A DNA stretch of 24,030 nucleotides from an uncultured Opitutia bacterium (GCA_937952235.1 CALFZM010000177.1:1-24030); one strand, 5' to 3'; shown: positions 1 to 8,214, counted from the stretch's first letter. Notes: generated by a model from the letters alone, not told the origin. Program-made: numbers and translations.

Positions 1-72
1 CACCAGTGACATTGGTCGTCTGCTCCACATAACTGCACGCTCCACATAAGTTCAATAATGGTGAGCTTACCA

Positions 73-422
73 TTACTGAACCACGTTGAAGGTAGTCCAG
101 AGGTCCGTGGCGGAATCGCCGTAGCGCACCGGCGTCAGCAGCTTTTCAGGGCTGAGAAGCTTCATGACCGGCTGATCTGCATCCCAACGAAGGCCCGCCG
201 CGCGCCGGGCGAACTCCACCCGGGTGGCCTGCGGGAGCTGCACACCCTGCCATTTGGCCACCGCCTCCAGCGCGCGAGGTGTGTTCTCGGCCACGGATTG
301 CGCCGCCTTAGCGAAGGCGTCGGCGGAAACGTCCACGTGCCGGATCGAGACATGGGCAAAGTCGGCATCCGCTACGGTCAGACCGTTGCGGCAGACCAAC
401 CGATATTCATCCCAAAACCAGC
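73..422 (-). pseudogene. DUF932-type plasmid/phage-related protein, internal or C-terminal fragment
   Basis: The readable peptide contains the segments RWFWDEYRLVCRNGL and LLTPVRYGDSATDLWTTFN, which look like the C-terminal half of DUF932 (phage/plasmid-like TIGR03299) proteins. These are common on plasmids and integrative elements; their function is not established. Only about 115 residues remain, against roughly 250-350 in the family. The N-terminal part is lost at about 415-425, where sequence of an oppositely oriented IS110 transposase begins. The reading frame closes at 73, so the C-terminal end may also be lost. I read it as a dead remnant of an integrated element. The family assignment is by pattern memory and moderately secure; the pseudogene status is secure given the length. 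Confidence 0.6.
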
Positions 423-1409
423 GCGCGTTACCGCGAAGCGTTCGCGCCCTCCGGCGCCAAGGATGACCAGCCCGACGCTGATCTGCTGCTCGCACTGGTC
501 GAGCGGCACCGCGACCGGCTCAGTCCGCTGCGCCGGGACGACGAGAGCACGCGCCGACTCGACGGATGGTGCCGGATCCGGCGCGCCGCCGTCGATCGCC
601 GGACCGAGCTGCTCAACACCCTGCAGAGCGTCCTGCTGGGCCACTTTCCTCAGGCGCTCGAACTCTGCGGCGAAGATCTCGGCGCCCCACTCGCCCTCGA
701 TCTGCTCACGCGCTGGCCCACGTTGCCGGCCCTGCAAAAAGCGAAGCCCGAGACGCTGCGCTCTTTTTTTTACCGCCACAACGTGCGTCGTCCCGACTCG
801 CTCGAAGCGCGACTGCAACGCATCGCCCAGGCGCGCGCACTGACCGACGATGCCGTCGTGCTCGAACTGAGCACGGTGCAGGCGCAAGGCCTCATCGCCG
901 AGCTGCGCGCTCTGCAGAAGCACATTGCCGTCCTCGACGAGCACATCGCAGCGGTGTTCGCCGCACATCCGGACGCGGCGCTCTTCTGCGAACTGCCGGG
1001 CGCCGGCAAGGTGCTCGCGCCGCGTCTGACCGCGGCGTTTGGCACGGACCGTTCGCGCTGGGCCGACGCGGAGAGCTTCGGCCGTTACATCGGCGTCTTG
1101 CCCGTGCTCGAACGCAGCGGCGGACGCCAGTGGGTGCACTGGCGCTGGAGTGCGCCGAAGTTCCTGCGTCAGACCTTCGTCGAATGGGCGAAACAGACCG
1201 TGCGCTACTGCGAGTGGGCTGGGGCCAACTACGATCACTGCAGGCGACGCGGCAAACGTCCGCAGAGTATCTACCGCTCCCTGGCAGCAAAGTGGATCCG
1301 CATCCTGTGGCGCAATTGGACCGACCGCGTGCCCTACGATGACGCCCGCTACTGTGCCGCCCTCAAAGCCAGTCGGTCCCCTCTGCACGCCCTCCTTCAA
1401 GCGTCATGA
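423..1409 (+). pseudogene. IS110-family transposase, N-terminally truncated
   Basis: The frame is open from about 423 to the stop at 1407-1409. It starts with ARYREAFAPSGAKDDQPDA, typical of the middle of IS110 transposases, followed by a linker (ESTRRLDGWCRIRRAAVDRR) and a long coiled-coil-like helix. The C-terminal Transposase_20 (IS116/IS110/IS902) domain follows, with LPGAGKVLAPRLTAAFG near 998-1048 and a GRYIGVLPVLERSGGRQWVH segment. The N-terminal RuvC-like DEDD catalytic domain, about 100 residues, is missing, because the upstream DNA is an inverted DUF932 fragment. The protein cannot be an active transposase. A TTG at 723 could start a shorter product, but I do not believe it is functional. 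The non-coding end that carries the bridge RNA in IS110-group elements is gone with the 5' part. The 3' end lies against the truncated recombinase, so insertion or recombination there probably destroyed that gene. Confidence 0.8.
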
Positions 1410-1808
1410 AAACATCCTTGGCCAACCCCTTGACGGTTGTCCTCAGGTGTTGGCTGAGGAAGAGCGGATCGTCCGGCCGGAGTTGTTGACGCGGGGTGCG
1501 TCGTGCAAGGTGCAACTCGAGCGCGCGACGGAGTTCGGGCCCAATCGGCACGCTGCGGTCGTTGCCACGTTTGCCTTTGAGGAACCGGGGTGGGAGAGCG
1601 ACGTGGTTCCGAATTTCACCGGCGTGCAGCACGTGGCCGATCGTCATTGCCAGCACCTCGGAAATTCTAAACCCAAGGAACATTCGCGCGGTGATGAGGG
1701 CACGATTCCACGGCGCGAGTCGTCATGGCGCAGAAAGAGACGTTCCTCCTGGGGATTAAGGTGACGCGAGCCAGAGAGGCGGGTATCGCGGAGATCGAAA
1801 TGAATCAT
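1410..1808 (-). pseudogene. Short tyrosine recombinase/integrase, frameshifted and 3'-truncated
   Basis: From an ATG at 1808 one frame gives MIHFDLRDTRLSGSRHLNPQ followed by EERLFL. After a one-base shift near 1720-1728 the adjacent frame continues as RALITARMFLGFRISEVLAM and then LPPRFLKGKRGNDRSVPIGP. The GFRISEVL block carries the first catalytic Arg of tyrosine recombinases, and the KGKRGNDRSVPIGPEL strand carries the beta-hairpin Lys region. The HxxR box and the nucleophilic Tyr are absent: homology stops at about 1410, where IS110 DNA begins. Starting almost directly at the catalytic domain resembles the short integrases I associate with Verrucomicrobia; that comparison is from memory. 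With a frameshift and no Tyr, the gene is dead. It was probably the integrase of the element whose other remnants flank this region. Confidence 0.75.
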
Positions 1809-2123
1809 GATGCCGTCGCGTGAGCGGCGGCCCCGGTGCCGGACGACGTGTCCAGTGGGCCTGGCTGTCCACCCGCGCGTTGGCCCAGGCGGGCACACCC
1901 AGGCACGGCACTGAAAGCGCCGGAAAGGTGGAGGCGACAGCACTACCTTGGCGGGTGTGCTAGCATGGGAAAACGAGCGGGATGGGACCAATTTCCGAGC
2001 GTAGGTTCGAATACCACTCTGCTCCGTTTCGTTAGAGCGCTCGCAAATTACGTTCGGTTCGGTGGCTTAACACCTGAAGGCGCGAGAACCAAAGTGCAGC
2101 GAGATGTTTTTGTGTGAAATCGG

Positions 2124-2146
2124 AGCGTGGGCACAACTCCCACGCT
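2124..2146. repeat. Inverted repeat, 8-bp perfect stem
   Basis: AGCGTGGG at 2124-2131 and CCCACGCT at 2139-2146 pair perfectly around a 7-nt loop. No poly-T tract follows on either strand, so a standard terminator is not supported. It could be a protein-binding site or part of a folded RNA. Confidence 0.5.
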
Positions 2147-2158
2147 TGTAGGTACGAA

Positions 2159-2209
2159 AACCGCTCGATCTTTCCATGCTCGGGCAGTCTCCAAGCGAGG
2201 CGAGCGGTT
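2159..2209. repeat. Inverted repeat, 9-bp arms 33 bp apart
   Basis: AACCGCTCG at 2159-2167 is complemented by CGAGCGGTT at 2201-2209. It sits 12 bp from the preceding hairpin in gene-free DNA beside the integrase remnant. Such paired structures occur at recombination sites and in structured RNAs; nothing further identifies it. Confidence 0.45.
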
Positions 2210-2322
2210 CCCTTATATACATTCCGGTGCCAGGTCTGCGTCCATGGTCCAGCTCGAGCCCGAAGCTATGCTCGACCACGTTATGTCGAATGGTCAGCAA
2301 GAAACAGTCGTGCGTCCTCGCA

Positions 2323-2517
2323 TCACGAAGAGTCTGTCGGCTTCACGGTCCTGATGTAAGTGATGCCTGCGAGCGATACTGCCGCGGTGAGCACGAGCGC
2401 CGTGCGAGCGCCAGCGCGCTTCGGCGCGGGGAGATCGGAAGCCCAACGCCAGCCAAAAACCGCCATGATTGCTACCACGAGCAGGAATGCGGTTGCCAAA
2501 TTACGGACGGCTTTCAT
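2323..2517 (-). CDS. Small two-helix membrane protein, unknown
   Basis: A 64-residue protein starting MKAVRNLATAFLLVVAIMAV, with a second hydrophobic helix ALVLTAAVSLAGITYI near the C-terminus and a short charged linker. It is probably an inner-membrane protein with both ends on the same side. I chose the ATG at 2515-2517 because it overlaps the stop of the upstream gene (ATGA), a classic coupling arrangement; the frame also extends further upstream. As the last gene of the - strand run it likely depends on translation of the preceding membrane protein and may be its small partner. I do not recognise a family. Confidence 0.6.
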   Translation of the reverse strand: MKAVRNLATAFLLVVAIMAVFGWRWASDLPAPKRAGARTALVLTAAVSLAGITYIRTVKPTDSS

Positions 2518-3119
2518 GAACGCGGCTCGAGGACGACGGCTGAGTCTTCGGATGCGGGAGTTTTTCTCCGGCGGGCGCACCCGCAGCGCATGTGCGCCCG
2601 CTCCGGCGCAGACGGCAGCATGTGGCAGATCATGGCGATGGCCATCGGCACGGTCACGATCGTGTTGTAGAAAAGATGAAGCTCGACGCGCGGCACCGCC
2701 AATTGCGCAAGGCTAACGGGAACCGGCGAGTCGAACAAATTGTGGCCGAAGATGGCCTGCCCCTGCAGCAGAGCGTGTTCGATGTGATGCCAGAACTGGA
2801 TCCAGAACGCAGTCATCCACCACGTGCGCGATCGGCCGACGAATCCGCTCCGCAACACCCAAAACCCCACCAGCATGACGAGGGCATACGCGTAGTGCAG
2901 GATTTCCAGCCGGACCAGTTCGGGATAGGCCAGCCCGCAGATTCCCCTCGCATCGGGGACCCGCCAGCCCAGCAGGTAGATCTGGATCACCTGCGCGATG
3001 TGCTCGGCCCAGTGGGCGAGCACGACCGCCGCATAGATCCACAACGCGCGCTCGTGCCGGGGGCCGTTTAGCTTCTCGCCCCACGACTTCACTGTGCCGG
3101 ATTCCGACATCGTCTGCAT
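2514..3119 (-). CDS. His-rich multi-pass membrane protein, unknown function
   Basis: A 201-residue protein with about four hydrophobic helices (roughly residues 24-50, 70-92, 98-118 and 145-168). Its histidines are concentrated in short motifs: AHWAEH near residue 40, LHYAY near 75, WHHIEHAL near 115, VELHLFYN near 150 and ICHML near 170. Paired HxxxH-like spacings within or next to membrane helices suggest bound metal or haem, as in membrane di-iron enzymes, but no known signature is complete, so this is inference. I chose the ATG at 3117-3119 because the weakly purine-rich GGAAAAG precedes it; the frame stays open to 3209, and an ATG at 3110 is also possible. The gene follows the ABC1-type kinase by 89 bp and overlaps the next small gene by 4 bp. 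It resembles conserved uncharacterised bacterial proteins, but I cannot name a family. Confidence 0.7.
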   Translation of the reverse strand: MQTMSESGTVKSWGEKLNGPRHERALWIYAAVVLAHWAEHIAQVIQIYLLGWRVPDARGICGLAYPELVRLEILHYAYALVMLVGFWVLRSGFVGRSRTWWMTAFWIQFWHHIEHALLQGQAIFGHNLFDSPVPVSLAQLAVPRVELHLFYNTIVTVPMAIAMICHMLPSAPERAHMRCGCARRRKTPASEDSAVVLEPRS

Positions 3120-3208
3120 CGTATTCTTTTCCACGATATACTTGAGGCAACCTCGCTGAAGGGAAGAGGCAATTTCCGTGCCACGCGAGGCAAAGCGATG
3201 CGGCGCCA

Positions 3209-4432
3209 CTATTTTGCAAGCCCCCGAATGACGAACGGGACGGCCTCCTGTTGGAAATCCAGATCGGGGTAGCGCTGTTTCGCCGTCCCTTCGTAGACGA
3301 GCAGGGCCAGAATGATCAGCGTGAACTGGGATGTTCCAAAAATTCGGTGTCTTCGCTGGATGGCGAACAGCTCGTGGACGAAACCTGTCACTTGGAATTC
3401 GGCTGCCTTCAGCCCGGCCGTCTGGCTGATGAGTAGCGCGATTTCCTGGTCGAAGGCCGCGACGTCGAGATCGACGGGCAGTCGGAATGCCGTGGTTCGG
3501 ACAATCCGGGCGGCGGTGTGGCCGTCCCGTAGGGCGATGGCGAGAAAGAACTCTGCGAAGGCCTTTCGCGTCTCGGAACTGATTTCAGCCATGAACCCGG
3601 CATCGAGCAGCACGAGTCGGCCGTCGGCCGCCACCAGCACGTTGCCCGGGTGCATGTCGAGATGGATGAAGCCATCCTCAAAGATCATCCGGTAGAGGGC
3701 GCGCAACCCGACGACCAATGCGGCACACGCCTGCGCGTGCGGGAGCGAGGCGTCCCCGAGTTTTTTCAGGCCGGGAATGAAATCCATGACCAGCATGTCC
3801 GCGGTGCAGAGATCACCATGCAAAGCCGGAATCAACACGTCCGCATTGCCCTCGAACATGCGTTGCAGCCGCGCATGGTTGCTGGCCTCCAGCGTGAAGT
3901 CGGTCTGGCGCAGCAGCACGGCGCCAACGTCGACGATGGCGTCGTTCACGGGGAAGCTCTTCGCGACGGGCAGGCGCGCAACGAACCGGCCGAAAAATCG
4001 GACCAGCCGGCAGTCGGCCTCCATTTCCTCCTGCACGTTCGGCCGCCGGATTTTCAACGCGATGGCCCGCCCATCCGATCGTCGCGCCCGATGCACCTGC
4101 GCGATGGAGGCGCTGGCAACGGGACGCGTGTCCACGTCCGTGATCGCGGCGCGGCCGGATGAATTTTCTATCGCGGGCAGCAGCACGCGCCAAGGCAGGG
4201 GGCCCGCGTCATCCTGCAGACGGGCCAGTGCCTCGCATACGTCGGCGGAAAGCAAGTCAGGCCGCGTGCTGAGGATCTGCCCGGCCTTCGGGAACGCTCC
4301 GCCCAGTCGCTGACAGAGCGGAGTCAGTTTGCCCACCACGACCTGGCGGAAGCCGTGCCGGTAAGACATCGCCACGGCGACGAATCTCACGAAGAAAACG
4401 GCCAGCTCCCCCGCTATCCGTGCGGATCTCAT
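3209..4432 (-). CDS. ABC1/AarF/UbiB-type atypical kinase
   Basis: A 407-residue member of the ABC1 (UbiB/ADCK/COQ8) protein-kinase-like family. Visible motifs are the diagnostic KxGQ (FPKAGQILSTRPDLL, residues 48-61), the Ala-rich nucleotide loop ASASIAQVH (106-114), a candidate catalytic Lys in ALKIRRP (about 127), DFTLEASN (178-185), the catalytic-loop equivalent HLDMHPGN (257-264) and LLDAGF (275-280) in place of DFG. All core elements are present, so ATPase or kinase activity is plausible. Relatives support ubiquinone or other isoprenoid-lipid metabolism; the substrate here is unknown. There are weakly hydrophobic helices near residues 8-22 and at the C-terminus, but no clear pair of transmembrane segments like UbiB. 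It sits between a frameshifted gene and a His-rich membrane protein in the enediyne-like cluster, an unusual place for an ABC1 protein, which may mean it acts on a lipid or quinone cofactor of this pathway. Confidence 0.92.
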   Translation of the reverse strand: MRSARIAGELAVFFVRFVAVAMSYRHGFRQVVVGKLTPLCQRLGGAFPKAGQILSTRPDLLSADVCEALARLQDDAGPLPWRVLLPAIENSSGRAAITDVDTRPVASASIAQVHRARRSDGRAIALKIRRPNVQEEMEADCRLVRFFGRFVARLPVAKSFPVNDAIVDVGAVLLRQTDFTLEASNHARLQRMFEGNADVLIPALHGDLCTADMLVMDFIPGLKKLGDASLPHAQACAALVVGLRALYRMIFEDGFIHLDMHPGNVLVAADGRLVLLDAGFMAEISSETRKAFAEFFLAIALRDGHTAARIVRTTAFRLPVDLDVAAFDQEIALLISQTAGLKAAEFQVTGFVHELFAIQRRHRIFGTSQFTLIILALLVYEGTAKQRYPDLDFQQEAVPFVIRGLAK

Positions 4433-4473
4433 GATGGATGCGAGGACGGCTCGATCCGCGCCCGCGACGAACG

Positions 4474-5123
4474 CTAGGCGATCGCGTTGACCTCCAGCGG
4501 CAGACCTACGAGGCCTTCGTAACGGTAGCCGAAGGGATAGTCCAACGCGATGACCAAGGCATACGAGGCGCTGCGTTTGCCGCCGAATTCCGTGTCGATG
4601 AATTCCTGATCCGCAAACCTACGCCAACCGATGAGCGTCCAATCGTCCTGCCCTTCAGAACGACGATAGATGTGACAAAAATCCGGCGACATCTTTCGAT
4701 CTTCATGATCGACCATGATATCTGTCCAGCGTAAGCGAACTCCACGGAGCGGAGCGGAAGAGGAAATGGTGCCGTCCAGTGCGAGGAACTCGTGGCTGGC
4801 GAACTCCGGGACGGTGCCCATCAAGGGACACGGATCGCCGAAGTCGATACGCATGGCCTTCACCTGAAGAATGGGCTGCGCTTGCGGATCCGACAACTGC
4901 GACTCGAGGAAATAGCCAACCGGGCCGCCGTCCATGCCGAGGTGGCCACCGACGCACCGACGGGAGGCCAGCGGGGAACGTTGCCGCTCTGTCTCGATTC
5001 CTGGCGACTGCGCAGCTGCAAGAGGCGCCCATCGGGCAGTCCGACCGTAATCAGCATTCGCCCTCCAAGCTCCATGCGGGCGTTCGTCAGCATGCCCTCG
5101 GAATTTTCCGCCGCAAAGCGCAA
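4474..5123 (-). pseudogene. Unknown protein of about 215 residues, apparently frameshifted
   Basis: Two adjacent frames both look coding. From a possible TTG start at 5123 the first reads MRFAAENSEGMLTNARMELG and then GRMLITVGLPDGRLLQL, up to about 4960-4990. The second frame then continues as GGHLGMDGGPVGYFLESQL and runs cleanly to the stop at 4474, with segments such as MRIDFGDPCPLMGTVPEFAS and FCHIYRRSEGQDDWTLIGWR. Joining them with one shift near 4950-4990 gives a protein of about 215 residues, probably beta-rich and soluble, with no signal peptide. I do not recognise it. The shift could be a real inactivating mutation or a base-calling error in a GC-rich run. It lies 41 bp upstream of the ABC1-type gene and 170 bp downstream of the 431-residue gene. 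In-frame stops lie just upstream of 5123, so the true start is uncertain. Confidence 0.5.
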
Positions 5124-5293
5124 CTGCCCGGTCAGGTGTTACCGCTGATCGTTCGATCGTCACTGGTCGACCGATACAGGCGACATTGAGCCTTCGATCA
5201 TGCGCGTCAATACCAGCGGCCATCCGAGCCAAATAGCGGTTTATTTGCACCACGCGTCGCATGCGTCGTGGGCGCCAGACCTGCCGACGGCGG

Positions 5294-6589
5294 TTACTGC
5301 CAGTCTTGCGGGCGCAGCGTGGTGGGACGATTGGTTCCGTCCCCATCGTAGTCGACTTTGCCATCGACGGTAGAATGCACCGGTAGACTGTTGAAGTCTA
5401 ACTTTCCATCGCCGTTCCAGTCGGACACCTTGCCATAGAACGTGCCATAAAACTCGGTATTGGCAGGCTCGCCGGTGATTGGGTTCACGCTGTTGCACAA
5501 CTGCAGATGTCCAGCCTGCAGGTCGAAACGATTGCGGATCAGCAGTTCCACGTCGACGTGTCCGGTGCCGAAAAAAATCCCCCGGGTGGTTTCGACCAGG
5601 CGAAGATCGCCATCCCAATAACGTGGAGGCGAAGCGGTTTCCGCCGATCGACTGAACGTCATCGGCACGCCTTGTATCACATGCTGGCCGGCGCCGACGT
5701 AACCTGTCCGGCCGGAGGAGTAGAAAGGCCGCTTGAGCTCGGCCCAATAGTTGTGGCTCAGGACCGCATCGGAAAGCCGGGACGTTTCGCCGGAAAAAGG
5801 AAAAACCTCAAAATGAGGAGAGCCGTCGGGGTTGAGGCCTTCCATCCGTTTCTCGATGATCAAGTCGGAAGCCAAGGAGACGGACCTCACCAAGGCTGTC
5901 GCGCGGCCGAAGACCTTGTAGAACCAGAGCGGTGAGATGACCGTTTTCTTGATCACCGACCCAACCCGGGTCGTGGAATAGCCGGCAAACATCAACGGAA
6001 GCACCACATCGAAGCGCTTTCCGGGCGTAAATTCCCATGGGCGCTCCGATACCGCGGTGTCGATCGCGCGCATGTCGCGAGTGGCAATCGAGACCATTTC
6101 CCGGAGCAGCAAGGTCGCCCATTCGCTCAGCTCGATCGCGGTTTTGTCGTTGCTGACCGACTCGAGAAAATCCGCCGCGCTCTGCGGGGACTTGTGCGCC
6201 GCGTGAGCGATCGCCAGCAGGATGGAGACCTGGTTCTCCAAGGTCGGCGCGCCGGCCAGCAGGCGGGTGAGCGTATCCACTATCTTGTCGTCAGGAGTGT
6301 CGAGGTGCTCCCAGACGGCCTGGTCCCAAAAGATGGCATCTTTCGATTCGATGAGCGCCCGGGAGGTCAGCGCCATGGTGTTCCAAGGCAGCTTTTCCGT
6401 CCTGCTGCTGCGTATCCCCGGCAACAACCTCAACCCACGCTCGATTTCGTTCCTGACGGCGGGGGTGAATCGCGTCATGGCGGCGGGCGAGAGGCCTGAG
6501 GGCCGCTGGCGCTCGATGATCAGTGCCCGGCAGAGCGCCGTGTGCCCGCCAGCCGTGATCGCCCGCTTCTGCTCTCCGTTGAGTTTCAC
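5294..6589 (-). CDS. Unknown 431-residue protein with C-terminal Ca-binding-like loops
   Basis: This protein is largely alpha-helical in its first half (repeated Ala/Leu helices around residues 60-200) and beta-rich in the second half. It ends in two loops resembling EF-hand/dockerin calcium sites: VSDWNGDGKLDF and, shortly after, GKVDYDGDGTNRP. No signal peptide is visible: the N-terminus, MKLNGEQKRAITAGGHTALC, is polar. If the loops bind calcium, that would suit an exported protein, so the route of export, if any, is unclear. The gene starts 18 bp after the previous gene and is almost certainly co-transcribed with the 236- and 260-residue proteins. I know of no family for it. Confidence 0.75.
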   Translation of the reverse strand: MKLNGEQKRAITAGGHTALCRALIIERQRPSGLSPAAMTRFTPAVRNEIERGLRLLPGIRSSRTEKLPWNTMALTSRALIESKDAIFWDQAVWEHLDTPDDKIVDTLTRLLAGAPTLENQVSILLAIAHAAHKSPQSAADFLESVSNDKTAIELSEWATLLLREMVSIATRDMRAIDTAVSERPWEFTPGKRFDVVLPLMFAGYSTTRVGSVIKKTVISPLWFYKVFGRATALVRSVSLASDLIIEKRMEGLNPDGSPHFEVFPFSGETSRLSDAVLSHNYWAELKRPFYSSGRTGYVGAGQHVIQGVPMTFSRSAETASPPRYWDGDLRLVETTRGIFFGTGHVDVELLIRNRFDLQAGHLQLCNSVNPITGEPANTEFYGTFYGKVSDWNGDGKLDFNSLPVHSTVDGKVDYDGDGTNRPTTLRPQDWQ

Positions 6590-6607
6590 GACGTCTCGTT
6601 TCGCAGC

Positions 6608-7318
6608 TTAGCGCAGGCCGGCGACCTCGCATCGCAGGAAAGACCTTTCCTGGTCGGAAATGGCAGGCAATCGCGGTGCACCTTGCGTCGGGTTGACGTT
6701 TCCGAGCTGGTATTGCGGCACCATGATGCCGAACGCCAGATAACCGACGACCTTTCCATCGGGGCCTTTCATCTCGTTGGCCGCGTTGCCGACGTGGCGA
6801 AAAGCGGTGCCGCCATTGGTGAAGGGGAAGCTGCTGATCGTAGCCTGAAGCTCCTTTTTGACCGCGACGTCGATCATGCCAGTCATCGGGCCGTGGACGC
6901 CACGGAGGCGAAGATTCATCAACATTCTCGCCTCGGCCGGCACGTCCAGATCGCGCGCCACCTGATGCGTATAGCCGAAATTCGGCAACCCGAAGTCGGC
7001 CGTCATCTGGATCGTCGTGTTCAGCTCCTTGGAATAGCCAAACTCCTCCATGGCGATAACCGACATCGGTATGCGCCGGATGCCGCTGATCTCGTCGATT
7101 TCCGGCGCGTGGCGAAATATCGTGATCGATCCGGTAAATGAAATCTCACGGCCCACGCCGGAAGTCCGGTCCATGATCGCATGCTTGATTTTCACGAGAT
7201 CGCTCCGGTCTCCTTTCGGAAGATCGACCGCCAAGCCGATCCAGACGCGCGTCAGCGCTTCGAACGTGAAGGCGCTGTTGGCCATCTCATCGAAAAAATT
7301 GTTGGCCTGGAGTTTCAT
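6608..7318 (-). CDS. Unknown 236-residue protein
   Basis: An intact ORF with good coding composition, starting MKLQANNFFDEMANSAFTFE. The start at 7318 is preceded by a purine-rich AGCGGAAAAA and fits the 59-bp gap to the upstream gene. The predicted character is soluble and beta-rich, with many Val/Ile/Phe strands such as REISFTGSITIFRHAP and RMLMNLRLRGVHG. No signal peptide, transmembrane helix or catalytic motif is visible. It is sandwiched between two other unknown soluble proteins with gaps of 59 and 18 bp, and the three look like a functional trio downstream of the AraC-type regulator. I cannot assign a family. Confidence 0.75.
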   Translation of the reverse strand: MKLQANNFFDEMANSAFTFEALTRVWIGLAVDLPKGDRSDLVKIKHAIMDRTSGVGREISFTGSITIFRHAPEIDEISGIRRIPMSVIAMEEFGYSKELNTTIQMTADFGLPNFGYTHQVARDLDVPAEARMLMNLRLRGVHGPMTGMIDVAVKKELQATISSFPFTNGGTAFRHVGNAANEMKGPDGKVVGYLAFGIMVPQYQLGNVNPTQGAPRLPAISDQERSFLRCEVAGLR

Positions 7319-7377
7319 TTTTTCCGCTCAGGTTGGATGGGTCCCGATCCGACTTTGCCGCGGGGTTGAGGTCGCCG

Positions 7378-8160
7378 CTAGCGCTTGGCGAGCATCGCCT
7401 TGAAGCGCGCCATATCGCGTGGGTTCCGGCTGGCCTTATACATGAGCGCTTCGTCGCGGCCCATGTAGGCTCCCACCTTGTATTCGAGTTCCTGGACATA
7501 GCCGACGAAATCCTCGTCTGGCGCGCCCCATTTGTAGAGCGGCAGGGCCCTGACATCGGCCTTCCCTCCCTCGCCGATCGTGGGGATTCCCTGGACGTCG
7601 TCGTTCTTGAGAATGATCGGTGTCTTGTTGAACAGCGTCATGTTGAGGTCGTGCAGCGTGAACCGGGCCGCCACATTGATGGAACAGGCGGCGTTGGCGA
7701 CGCTGCCGCCCGGCAGGCCTTCCGAAGCGGGAAACGTGTTTCCGGCGCTGATCACGTTGGGATTCAAATCCACCGTAATGGCGCCCAGCTTGGGGTCCTG
7801 GCCGAAAAGCCGCAGGTCCGTGAAATTAACATACACCGTGGCGGTCCCCCATTCGTTGGTGCTGGGGTTTCCGCGCGTGACCTGAAAGTAGCCGGAGAAA
7901 TCGACCGTGAACCGGCCCATTTTCGGAATGAAGAACGTATCGACCGTCTTGAGGTTCAGGTTGTCGATGCCCGCCGGCGGATGTTGCTTTCGCACGTGTT
8001 TAGCCGGGGCGCCGTCGCCCAGGAAAAGCTCCGGCAACCCCTCGGGATCGACGTATTTTCCCCACAGCAGCTTGCCGGTCTTCCAATGCACATTTCTGCC
8101 GAATTGTTCCAGGATGTTCATGAGCGGGACGGGTTGAAGTGACTTTTCCATCCCTATCAT
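7378..8160 (-). CDS. Unknown 260-residue protein
   Basis: An intact, probably soluble protein dominated by beta-strand patterns in its middle (GRFTVDFSGYFQVTRGNPST, then ATVYVNFTDLRLFGQDPKLG and ITVDLNPNVISAGNTF). The C-terminus is charged and helical (YMGRDEALMYKASRNPRD). There are no transmembrane segments or signal peptide. Start codons at 8160 and 8151 are both possible; I kept the first. The gene lies 54 bp downstream of the AraC-type regulator and heads the trio of unknown genes, so it probably belongs to the same transcription unit. I do not recognise the family; an HMM search against Pfam DUF families would be the decisive test. Confidence 0.75.
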   Translation of the reverse strand: MIGMEKSLQPVPLMNILEQFGRNVHWKTGKLLWGKYVDPEGLPELFLGDGAPAKHVRKQHPPAGIDNLNLKTVDTFFIPKMGRFTVDFSGYFQVTRGNPSTNEWGTATVYVNFTDLRLFGQDPKLGAITVDLNPNVISAGNTFPASEGLPGGSVANAACSINVAARFTLHDLNMTLFNKTPIILKNDDVQGIPTIGEGGKADVRALPLYKWGAPDEDFVGYVQELEYKVGAYMGRDEALMYKASRNPRDMARFKAMLAKR

Positions 8161-8214
8161 AGCGGGTCGGGCTGAAAGCTGCTTCTCCCGGATTGCGAAT
8201 ATTCGCGCGCGCGG

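Larger units (their letters stand above)
1809..2322. other. Non-coding stretch between integrase remnant and cluster end
   Basis: I find no convincing gene here; the ORFs in all frames have low-complexity or implausible composition. The segment holds two inverted repeats (listed separately at 2124-2146 and 2159-2209). It lies directly downstream of the last gene of the - strand cluster. It may contain the cluster's transcription end or a former recombination site, but no T-rich rho-independent terminator is evident next to 2323. Confidence 0.5.

Noticed and set aside
378..1400. 340-codon - strand ORF opposite the transposase
   Set aside because: It is a mirror frame of a high-GC gene; the + strand shows clear IS110 domain sequence over the same bases.
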